Positions 15,835-25,947 of a stretch of 64,000 nucleotides of DNA are shown here, piece by piece (positions within the stretch are counted from its first letter, which is position 1; every line of letters begins with the position of its first letter). This stretch comes from Nocardioides houyundeii. GTDB lineage: Bacteria > Actinomycetota > Actinomycetes > Propionibacteriales > Nocardioidaceae. The DNA is taken from positions 3,658,001 through 3,722,000 of the forward strand of contig NZ_CP025581.1 of NCBI RefSeq assembly GCF_002865585.1, read 5' to 3'. The notes beneath the pieces are model-generated. The model was not told where the DNA came from, did no database searches, and was given only the letters and a program-made list of their open reading frames with translations. A program made the translations under genes and the position numbers.

Positions 15835-16932
15835 CTAAGGAAGTAGTTCCAACCACTCCGCCAACTGCTCTGGCTTACGTGGCAGGAAGGTCCTCATCGG
15901 CTCCAGTTCTCGTGCGATGGTCAAGGCGTTCCAGACGTGCTTGTCGCTGAACACCGCGTCGCAATATGCAACTGCAGTACTCGCTGCGTCGATGTCATGA
16001 ACGTCGTTCATCGTCCACATCCGCTGCGGGTTGCGGTGGTATCTGGTCTTCATTGAGATCGCGACACGCGTCGATGGCATCGCCTCCGCGAACCTTCGCG
16101 CGCTTTGCGGCTCGTTACCCATGACGTCCTGGACCGAGGCTCCGACAGCGTGAAGTTCCTCTAGGAGAGCGTCGATCCATTCGTGCGCCATCTCGCGTGC
16201 GCTCACCGCATCTCTTAATCGTTCCTTGCGGAACTCGCCATGTTCAGGCTTCTTCAGCATCTCGACGAAGTCCGTCTCGAATTGCAGTCTTGTTCGTATC
16301 CCGACTTTGAGTTCACTCGCCGCTTGCTCAACGGATGGGGGCAGTTCGCCGTGCTCGGGAGCCAGAACACCACTCAGAACGGACCTGTTCAGGTCTAGTT
16401 CGGCCTTGGCCATTTGCCGATCGAACTCCTCGTGTCCGACCTTGGTGCGGGCAGAGGCGGTCACATCCTCGCCCGCTTCGTTCCAGACCTTGAGTCCGCC
16501 CTGCTTGCCGAAGGCACGTAATACCCCCGATCCCAATAACGGATACCGATCAAGGGACACATCCAGGCGCAACCGTTCGCGAATAGCTTCCCGCAGTTCT
16601 AGGCGCGCCAGGGTAGGTCGGTCGAGAAGCGACGCGAACGCGGTGACGGCCTCCATCATTTCGGCGACGTCGCGTCGGCGGCGGAGATCTTCAATATTCG
16701 CCACTTCGACGTAATGCACGCTTGACAACGGGAAGGTCGCCCGTCCGTCTTCCTTTGCACGGAGCACGGCAGCCAGCAACTCGCGGTAGTGTTGAAACGC
16801 CCGATGGCCGTGAGCGCACTTTGCCAGATTGATGAAGTGGTTAAGATCCAAGTACGCGATCTTTGCGCGGTGGGGACGTTCCAGTGTCGTCGGCCAGATA
16901 AGCGGTAGATCGGCGATCTTATCTCTAGGCAC
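15835..16932 (-). CDS. PIN-like nuclease domain protein
   Basis: 365 residues. The N-terminus has the first PIN-type acidic site (AKIAYLDLNHFINLAK, D29). The middle is a long helical insertion (about 60-290, with many charged residues), and the C-terminus supplies NDVHDIDAASTAVAYCDAVFSDK with D313, D325 and D330, the usual later acidic positions. Large PIN-like proteins of this layout are probable Mg-dependent RNases found in accessory regions. Start is GTG 16932 after an AGGATG site. One stretch inside it (16201-16260) counts 31 G/C in 60, against about 70% in typical genes of the window, suggesting transfer. Confidence 0.6.
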   Translation of the reverse strand: MPRDKIADLPLIWPTTLERPHRAKIAYLDLNHFINLAKCAHGHRAFQHYRELLAAVLRAKEDGRATFPLSSVHYVEVANIEDLRRRRDVAEMMEAVTAFASLLDRPTLARLELREAIRERLRLDVSLDRYPLLGSGVLRAFGKQGGLKVWNEAGEDVTASARTKVGHEEFDRQMAKAELDLNRSVLSGVLAPEHGELPPSVEQAASELKVGIRTRLQFETDFVEMLKKPEHGEFRKERLRDAVSAREMAHEWIDALLEELHAVGASVQDVMGNEPQSARRFAEAMPSTRVAISMKTRYHRNPQRMWTMNDVHDIDAASTAVAYCDAVFSDKHVWNALTIARELEPMRTFLPRKPEQLAEWLELLP

Positions 16933-16989
16933 GATGACATCCTGCCGTACCGTTGATGCGAATCAAGCCAGAGCGGGCGTGCCCACGGA

Positions 16990-17985
16990 CTACGAGGTGC
17001 CGATTGCTGTACTCCATATGCGAATAAGCGCGTCCTTCGCGCGCTCGTAGCGTCGATCCGCCGGCGTGTGGTCCGGCCACCCAAACCTGATGCGAATCGA
17101 GTCGGTGGTGTTGACGACGGTCAACACGACGCCGAGCAGACTGAATGCGAGGGCTGGTGGATCCAGTTGGGCGGGTTCGGGAACTATCACTCCCCCGAGG
17201 TACGGGTCAGCCGGCGAGTCGTTGGAGAAGGACTGCAGGACGCCGATCTCAGTACCGTGGACCGAGGCCGAGAGACTGCGCATGGTGAACGCCGGAATAC
17301 CGCCAGCTCCTCCGGCGGTGTAGATCTCTGCGAGGCTCATGGTTGAGATCCGTCCAGGCGTTCCCTCGACTCGAGGAACTCGAATCTTCTTGCCGTTCGC
17401 GCCGAGGTTGGTGATCGTTTCACCAACGGCTGCTGCGCGTTCGTAAGCCTCGTGGAGTTGGTCGGGCAGCGGCAGACCGAGGTCGGCAGGGGTAAGCCCC
17501 GCTGTTGCGATGACGTCACTGTTGAGCAGGCCCTGCCTTCTGTGCCCAGCCTCCGTGATGGCGTACAGCCATTCGTTCAAGCGTCGCTGGATGCGCTCGC
17601 GTGATGTAGCTGTTTCGTCCAAGAGGTGATGGGTCCGCAGGAGGTGCTCCGTCGCGGTCCTAGCGAGCGTGTGCGGCAAGAGAGCTTTTCCGGCCGTGAT
17701 GCTCTGTGCCGTGGCCACCACATGCTCGAGTCCTGAGTGGAGGAGGGTGAGGGCCTGCACGTCCGCTTCGGTCAAGGTCCGCGCCCGAATGTCAGTGGCG
17801 GCGGAGCGCCATGTCGCGGCCGTCTCTGATTCCCGTTCCGGGCGCCAGCGGTGCGTTTGACCGAGTGCGCGTGCCGCCTCGGCGCAGGCGCGTAGGCTTG
17901 ATCCAAGTTGAGCACGAGAGGGTGAAGACTCGCTGACCGCTGAGATTGATGGCACGGTAGTCAACGTACGCATCTGATCCGACAT
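16990..17985 (-). CDS. Hypothetical helical protein, paralog of 18096-18923
   Basis: 331 residues, mainly alpha-helical, no signal peptide. Helices around LARTATEHLLRTHHLLDE...RERIQRRLNEW (about 105-140) and the later SASVHG (near 245) mirror the same elements in the divergent gene at 18096 (SLSRGFIENAATAYWILH...ERVARTLKW and SGFAHG). They are therefore probably distant members of one family. The pattern recalls DUF5677-type helical proteins of mobile regions, but I cannot confirm this. ATG 17985. It sits 57 bp upstream of the PIN-like gene on the same strand and may be cotranscribed. Confidence 0.55.
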   Translation of the reverse strand: MSDQMRTLTTVPSISAVSESSPSRAQLGSSLRACAEAARALGQTHRWRPERESETAATWRSAATDIRARTLTEADVQALTLLHSGLEHVVATAQSITAGKALLPHTLARTATEHLLRTHHLLDETATSRERIQRRLNEWLYAITEAGHRRQGLLNSDVIATAGLTPADLGLPLPDQLHEAYERAAAVGETITNLGANGKKIRVPRVEGTPGRISTMSLAEIYTAGGAGGIPAFTMRSLSASVHGTEIGVLQSFSNDSPADPYLGGVIVPEPAQLDPPALAFSLLGVVLTVVNTTDSIRIRFGWPDHTPADRRYERAKDALIRIWSTAIGTS

Positions 17986-18095
17986 TCGCCGATGATCTGG
18001 TTTGCCGCGGTCGATCTCTGGCGCTGCGGGACCAAGTTGGCTGGCGCTGCTACTACAACGTCCTGGCGTGCGCGCGGGCGTGGATCCCGGCCCCT

Positions 18096-18923
18096 ATGGT
18101 TCTGGACGTGAGCGACCAACGCGAAAGTCGTGCCTGGGGAGAGGACCAGGTGCTTGAGAAGTGGCACGAGATTGGCCCTCTCATTGATGTCTTGGCACAA
18201 CGAGCGGACACCCCCGGCGAGTGGCGCGCCGCCCCTGGAAGCTCCCTGGCCGGCGACGATCGAGCGTCCGCTCCCTATCAGGTGTCGCATGCGGTACACC
18301 AGTGCTTGCTCGCGGCCATCGACCATGCTCACGCAGTCAAGCGTCTGGTTTTTGACCATCAAGAGCTCCATACCTCTGCGCCGGGATCGCTGTCTCGGGG
18401 TTTTATCGAGAATGCCGCGACGGCTTACTGGATTCTTCACCCTTCGGGCCGAGCCGAAAGAGTCGCACGGACCCTTAAGTGGCACGTCAAAAACGCCAAC
18501 GACCGCAGTACTGCTCTGTCCAACGTGCCGGAGATACCTCCACCTCGGCGACCGGTCGGCGAACAGATCCAGTCGATGCTCGATGTCGCGAGACGCGCAC
18601 GGATCGAGGATCAGGAATACGTGCGGCGCGGCTACAGGCCAAGCCAGCCCGTCGAGTACGCCGATGTGCACGCAGGAGTGCTGGGTGTCGGCGTGCTGTT
18701 CTCATGGCAGATCTGTTCGGGGTTCGCACACGGAAGGCCATGGGCCTCAATGGGGGTGCTGGAGCGGGAGGAACTGCCGACGGCTGACCCCGGTGTCGTC
18801 GATATGCGATTGTCCAACGACTTCACAAGGACCCTGTTTCCGGTCCTAACGGGCATGCACCTGATGGAGGCAGTGCTGAAGCTTCATCGCGCCAGATCGA
18901 CGGCCACGTTCACTAGTCGCTGA
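18096..18923 (+). CDS. Hypothetical helical protein, paralog of 16990-17985
   Basis: 275 residues, helical and soluble. Shared pattern with the divergent neighbour: S/T-L-x-R-x3-E...L-L...E-R-(I/V)-x-R-x-L-x-W in the middle and a late S-x3-H-G motif. ATG 18096 is used; GTG 18108, giving the opening VSDQRE, is a fair alternative because the neighbour opens MSDQM. The two genes are 110 bp apart, head to head. A hairpin follows the stop. No known function. Confidence 0.55.
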   Translation: MVLDVSDQRESRAWGEDQVLEKWHEIGPLIDVLAQRADTPGEWRAAPGSSLAGDDRASAPYQVSHAVHQCLLAAIDHAHAVKRLVFDHQELHTSAPGSLSRGFIENAATAYWILHPSGRAERVARTLKWHVKNANDRSTALSNVPEIPPPRRPVGEQIQSMLDVARRARIEDQEYVRRGYRPSQPVEYADVHAGVLGVGVLFSWQICSGFAHGRPWASMGVLEREELPTADPGVVDMRLSNDFTRTLFPVLTGMHLMEAVLKLHRARSTATFTSR

Positions 18924-18964
18924 CGTGATACAGACTGGAGTCCAAGCCCCGTCGCACCGCGGCT

Positions 18965-18983
18965 GGAGGCGGGTCGCGCCTCC
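18965..18983 (+). terminator. Hairpin after the island gene
   Basis: GGAGGCG-N5-CGCCTCC, a perfect seven-base stem 42 bp after the stop at 18923. No T-tract. Confidence 0.45.
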
Positions 18984-19043
18984 GCCGGCTGCGAGTGGTT
19001 ACCTTCGTCTGACCAATCGCGCACCCGCGTCACAGTGGGCGGT

Positions 19044-19190
19044 ATGCACGTGCAGTCACGGTTCGACGGCGTACCTATCGGGGATTCAACCGTAGCGACA
19101 GAAACCATGATCAGGTCGGTCAAGAGCGTGACCACCACCTTCTACGCGGACGTCGTACAACACGTGCGTCCGTGGGCGGACAAGCGCTAA
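19044..19190 (+). CDS. Possible small ORF, 48 residues
   Basis: The only plausible reading frame in the 372-bp gap between the island gene and the phosphoesterase. ATG 19044 to TAA 19190, product with a hydrophilic Thr/Val-rich sequence (ends VQHVRPWADKR). TAA is a rare stop in this window and the frame may be a decayed gene end. No ribosome site of note. Listed with low confidence. Confidence 0.25.
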   Translation: MHVQSRFDGVPIGDSTVATETMIRSVKSVTTTFYADVVQHVRPWADKR

Positions 19191-19239
19191 ACCCGCGCTC
19201 CGCCCACACGGATAGTCCGACGCAGACGAGCGCCCAGCA

Positions 19240-19278
19240 GGAAAGCCCCCACGAGGCCACGCCTCGCGAGGGCTTTCC
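19240..19278. terminator. Strong hairpin terminator for the phosphoesterase gene
   Basis: Two 18-base arms (GGAAAGCCCCCACGAGGC and GCCTCGCGAGGGCTTTCC) separated by CAC, pairing except for two positions. Lies 18 bp past the stop of the minus-strand phosphoesterase gene at 19297. Confidence 0.8.
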
Positions 19279-19296
19279 GTCAGGAGCTTGTGCCAC

Positions 19297-21108
19297 TCAC
19301 TCGGTGACCGTGAACTCGATGGTCTCGGTGTTCACCCGGCCGTTGCGGTCCGTGCTGGTGACCTTGGCGGTGTGCCGGCCGACCGCCAGGTCGGTGGGGA
19401 GCGCGAGCCGCCACAGGTGCATCGTGCTCTCGGCCGGGTTGCCGCCGTGGACCAGCTGCTCCTGGACTGCGACCGGGTCGGACCACTCCGCCCCCGTGTT
19501 CTTCGCCTCGCCCCTCATCTGCTGGGTGCGCTGAGCCGGCCGGGCGGCGCCACCGTCGACCGAGACGGTCACCCGGGTGCCGGTGGAGCCCAGGTAGACG
19601 TTGGCGGTGAGGTAGGTCTGCCCGGCGAGGTCAGCCCGGGAGACGCGGGTCGGGTCGGCGAAGACCGGAGCGGGGCGGTTGGTGCGGTGGGCGGCGAACC
19701 ACTCGCGGTAGCGGGGCGAGTTGACACCGACGGCCATCTGGACCGAGTCGTCCTCACCGGTGATGTTGAACCGCTCGGTGTGCCCGCGGGGACCGGACTG
19801 GAAGGTCAGGACGCCGGGTCGAGCGCCGTCCTTCTGGATGGAGGTCGGGAACCCGTCGTCGGTCACCCGGCCGGAGTACCAGTCGCCCGCGATGGCGCCG
19901 GCGGTGATGTGGTCGAACGGAAGCGCGCCCACTCCCCAGGTCTGCGTCCAGCCGGCGGTCGAGTCGCCCTTGCGCATGACCTCCGTGGTGTGGCTGTGGC
20001 CGGCGAACGAGACCGCGTCGCGTCCGGCGACGATCGCGTGGACCTCCTTGACCTCCTTGACCTGGTGGCGGGTCTCGGCCTGGTCGTGGAAGTTGAGCAG
20101 CGGGATGTGGGACGCGAGCACCACCGTCTTGTGCCTCGGCACCCGCGCCAGGTCACGGCGGAGCCACTGGAGCTGCTGCTCCCCCAGCCCGCCGAAGTAG
20201 GACTGACCCTGGCGGTACTGCACCGAGTTCAGCGCCACGACGTGGAGCTTGCCGACGTCGTAGGAGTAGTAGTCGGGACCGAACGCCGCCCGGTAGGTGT
20301 CGAACCGGTGCTCGCCGGTCGGGTCGTCGTAGTCGAGGTCGTGGTTGCCGGGCAGGAATCGCGCCGGTCCGTTGAGCATGCTCGACAGCTCGCGGGTCTG
20401 GGGGTAGAGGGACAGGTCGTCTCCCACGATGTCGCCCAGGAACAGGGCGCCGCAGCCGGTGTAGTCGCTGCGTGCGGCCAGGTCGGCGAACGCACCCGAG
20501 CGGGCGTACCCGACCTCCGCCTGGTTGTAGGTCTGGACGTCGCCGCCCATGATGCAGCTCTGCCACGGCGACCAGGTCGCGATGCTGCGCGCCATCGGGA
20601 AATTCACCTGGTCCGGCAGCTCGCCGGTCGGCGCGATGCCGCCGTACCGCAGTGCCGGGGAGCCCTGCGGCAGGTGGATGTAGGAGAACTGGGCGACGTT
20701 CGCCTCATCCACCGGCACCTGGTAGCCGGCCGGCTGGGTGACGAACACGTTCATGTTGTCGTACGCCGGGAGGCGGTAGCGGCCGCTGCGGTCGGTGGTC
20801 ACCACGTCCCGGCCGTTGGAGACCGTGACGCGGCTGATGCCGCGCTCGCCACGGTCCTGCCGGGAGTTCTTGTTGCGGTCGTTGAAGACCACCCCGTCGA
20901 GGGTGCGCTGGTCCTCATCTGGACCCGCGACGACCTGGACCCGGCCGCGGTACGCCGTGGCCGCCCAGTCCTGATGCGAGCCGCCGGGGCGTGCGGTGGT
21001 GTGGTCCGGGGAGGCGAGTACGGCGGTCGGCGTGATCACCGCCGCGACGGACAGGGCGAGCGCCCCTGCGCCGATGGCGGCGAGGGCCCGAGAACGCTGC
21101 TGTGGCAT
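19297..21108 (-). CDS. Secreted calcineurin-like phosphoesterase
   Basis: 603 residues. Signal peptide (about 1-33), an SdrD-like beta domain (GVVFNDRNKNSRQDRGERG with RSGRYRLPAY, about 75-135), then a calcineurin-type phosphoesterase core with FLGDIVGDD, FLPGNHDLD, VLASHIPLL and FAGHSHTT supplying the two-metal ligands (Asp, Asn-His, His, His-x-His), and a C-terminal beta domain. Acts outside the cell on an unknown phosphoester. The ATG at 21108 with GAAGGAAGCC upstream fits the signal peptide better than the frame opening at 21150. A strong hairpin ends the transcript. Confidence 0.85.
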   Translation of the reverse strand: MPQQRSRALAAIGAGALALSVAAVITPTAVLASPDHTTARPGGSHQDWAATAYRGRVQVVAGPDEDQRTLDGVVFNDRNKNSRQDRGERGISRVTVSNGRDVVTTDRSGRYRLPAYDNMNVFVTQPAGYQVPVDEANVAQFSYIHLPQGSPALRYGGIAPTGELPDQVNFPMARSIATWSPWQSCIMGGDVQTYNQAEVGYARSGAFADLAARSDYTGCGALFLGDIVGDDLSLYPQTRELSSMLNGPARFLPGNHDLDYDDPTGEHRFDTYRAAFGPDYYSYDVGKLHVVALNSVQYRQGQSYFGGLGEQQLQWLRRDLARVPRHKTVVLASHIPLLNFHDQAETRHQVKEVKEVHAIVAGRDAVSFAGHSHTTEVMRKGDSTAGWTQTWGVGALPFDHITAGAIAGDWYSGRVTDDGFPTSIQKDGARPGVLTFQSGPRGHTERFNITGEDDSVQMAVGVNSPRYREWFAAHRTNRPAPVFADPTRVSRADLAGQTYLTANVYLGSTGTRVTVSVDGGAARPAQRTQQMRGEAKNTGAEWSDPVAVQEQLVHGGNPAESTMHLWRLALPTDLAVGRHTAKVTSTDRNGRVNTETIEFTVTE

Positions 21109-21315
21109 GGCTTCCTTCTCTCTCTGTCGTGCGGCCCCTGACTGGGCCACACCTCCACGCTGATGGCGGAAGGTGAATCCCCGGTGGCGACCAGTGCGCC
21201 CTTCGGCGACGACTCGCGGTCACCCGCCTGAATGAGCCTCACAACTTTTCGGCCCGCGGTGGCGTCTCACTCGTTGACCTGGGTACGACACCCCTCATCT
21301 GTCCAAGGAGCACCC

Positions 21316-22685
21316 ATGCGAACTGCATCCATCACCGTGATCGGTCTCGCGCTCGCGTTGTCGGTGGTCGCGCCCGTCGGCCCCGCGGGGGCAGCACGGC
21401 AGGCCGATGAGCCTGCCACCACCTGCGACGGCAAGGTGGCCACGATCGTCGTCCCGGAGGTCGCGGGCCGGGCCCCGTGGGTGGTCGGGACGCCCGGCGA
21501 CGACGTGATCGTCGGGACCGAGGGGAAGGACCGGATCGACGGCGCCGGCGGCAACGACACGATCTGCGGACTGGCGGGGGACGACGAGATCATCGGCGGA
21601 CCGGGGGACGACCGACTCTTCGGCGGAGACGACTTCTGGAGCGATGACTACTGGGGGACCTGATCCAGCCGGGCCCCGGCGACGACTACGTCGACCTGGG
21701 CGCAGACACCGGCCCCGCCGGCCTCGACCCCACCGAGTGGGTGTACTCCGACAAGGTCTCCTACGCCGACGCTCCCGGTCCCGTCACCGTCGACCTGGCT
21801 GCGCTCACCGCCACCGGAGACGGCACCGACACCTTCGCCCCGACACCCGCCGACAAGTACACCGGAATCATCGGGTCTCCCTACGACGACGTCCTCATCG
21901 GAGGTCCTGCGCCTGACCAGATCTACGGCGGCGGCGGGGACGACGTCATCACCGGGGGTCCCGGTGATGACGAGCTGAACGGCGATGCCATCGCCGACCC
22001 GGCGATATCTCGGGGAGCGCCCGCACCGGTGCCGGGCAACGACGTCGTCAGCGGTGGCCCCGGCGACGACGTGGTCTCCGGCGGCTACGGCACGGACCGG
22101 CTCAGCGGCGAGGACGGCGACGACTCCGTCATCGGCCTGCCCGGGGCGATCGACACCAAGCTCCTGGGTGGCCTGGGCGATGACCTGCTCGCCACGGTCG
22201 CTGGGACGGTGGCGCGAGGCGGGCCCGGCGACGACATCCTACGCGTCGAGGTCGAGCGGAACTGGCGGGGCCAACCCACCCGGACCCTCGTCGGCGGCCG
22301 GGGCAGGGACCGGGTGGAGTTCGACAACTACGGCGGTCGCCGCCGCGCCTACGACATGGTGATCCACGTGCCGAAGCGATTCATCGAGCAGCGCGGAGCT
22401 CGCGTCGCGAGGCTGACGGGGGTCGAGGAGTTCGTGCTCGACGGCAACACCGCCCCCGGCATGGTCACCTTCCGCGGGGGTCCCAAGCCCGAGCTGTTCC
22501 AGGTGCGGCACGGGAGCGGCTTCCGGGTCCGAGCCTTCGGCGGTGGCGGGAAGGACGTCCTGATCGGCGGCGAGCACGCCGACCTCCTCGTCGGCGGCCC
22601 CGGACTCGACCGCCTCAACGGTGCCAGGGGCCGGGACCGCTGCCTGGCCGGCGAGCAGCTCAGCTCCTGCGAGCGGCGCCGCTGA
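21316..22685 (+). pseudogene. Secreted RTX-like (GGxGxD repeat) protein, single-base frameshift
   Basis: Signal peptide from ATG 21316 (AAGGAG site upstream), then Ca-binding nonapeptide-type repeats (GTPGDDVIVGTEGKDRIDGA, GLAGDDEIIGGPGDDRLFGG). This frame stops at 21661. The next frame continues the same protein without a start: LIQPGPGDDYVDLG, then many more GGxGDD repeats to 22685, with a last cluster (GGGGKDVLIGGEHADLLVGG) before the end. Adding one G to the five-G run 21653-21657 yields DDYWGDLIQPGPGDD and a 456-residue protein. It is most likely one real gene with a lost G, either natural or a sequencing slip. Confidence 0.8.
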
Positions 22686-22699
22686 CCCGACGTTCGCAT

Positions 22700-22733
22700 G
22701 GGGCAAGCGGGACTGTTCAGTCCCACCTGCCCC
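22700..22733. terminator. Bidirectional hairpin terminator
   Basis: 15-base arms around GTTC (GGGGCAAGCGGGACT and AGTCCCACCTGCCCC), two non-Watson-Crick positions. Sits between the stops of the convergent RTX-like and amidase genes. Confidence 0.7.
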
Positions 22734-22757
22734 CACGCGTGTACTGCTCGGCGATCG

Positions 22758-25379
<2,622 letters not shown>

Positions 25380-25560
25380 AGGCTCTCCTTGGTCGAGGTG
25401 CAACGAGTTCCGGGCACGCATAGCAGGCGCCCGGTGCCGAAAGACGGCATACTCAAAATGAGGGACGCACTTACCAGGGGCGTGTCGCGTTGATTTCCAA
25501 ACGATGAACGCGCCTGCTGTGCCTCTGGCCCGCGCCCGCACCGCCCTCTACCGTCGTGAC

Positions 25561-25929
25561 ATGACTCTTCGACTCGGCATGGTCAACTTCGACTCCCGCG
25601 ACCCCGCGCCGCTGGCGCGCTGGTGGGCAGAGCAGGTCGGCGGCGAGGTCGCCGACCCGTACGGCGGCAGCTTCCTGCTGGTCACCGGCGGCCCGATCAC
25701 GCTGGCCTTCCAGCAGGTCGGAGACCCCACGCCGGGCAAGAACAAGGTCCACCTCGACCTCACCACCGACGACCTCGACGGCGAGGTGGAGCGGCTGGTC
25801 AGCGCCGGCGCGACACTCGTCGAGCGCCGCGGCGACGACTCCTTCCGATGGGTCACGCTCACCGACCCCGACGGCAACGAGTTCTGCGTGGCCGACCAGG
25901 CCGAGGCGGAGGCTCCCGCCTCGACCTGA
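25561..25929 (+). CDS. VOC (glyoxalase-like) family protein
   Basis: 122 residues, one VOC module of the short actinobacterial kind: LRLGMVNFDSRDPAPLARWW, then FQQVGDPTPGKNKVHLDLTTDD, and the terminal RWVTLTDPDGNEFCVAD. Substrate unknown. ATG 25561 begins the domain exactly; the open frame upstream to 25504 is not needed. Divergent from the amidase and converging with the metalloprotease 18 bp further on. Confidence 0.8.
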   Translation: MTLRLGMVNFDSRDPAPLARWWAEQVGGEVADPYGGSFLLVTGGPITLAFQQVGDPTPGKNKVHLDLTTDDLDGEVERLVSAGATLVERRGDDSFRWVTLTDPDGNEFCVADQAEAEAPAST

Positions 25930-25947
25930 GCCGAACCGATCGGGGTC

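Noticed and set aside
19288..21141. 617-codon open frame on the plus strand
   Set aside because: Exactly antisense to the phosphoesterase gene, which has a signal peptide, metal motifs and a terminator. High-GC genes commonly leave such antisense frames open.
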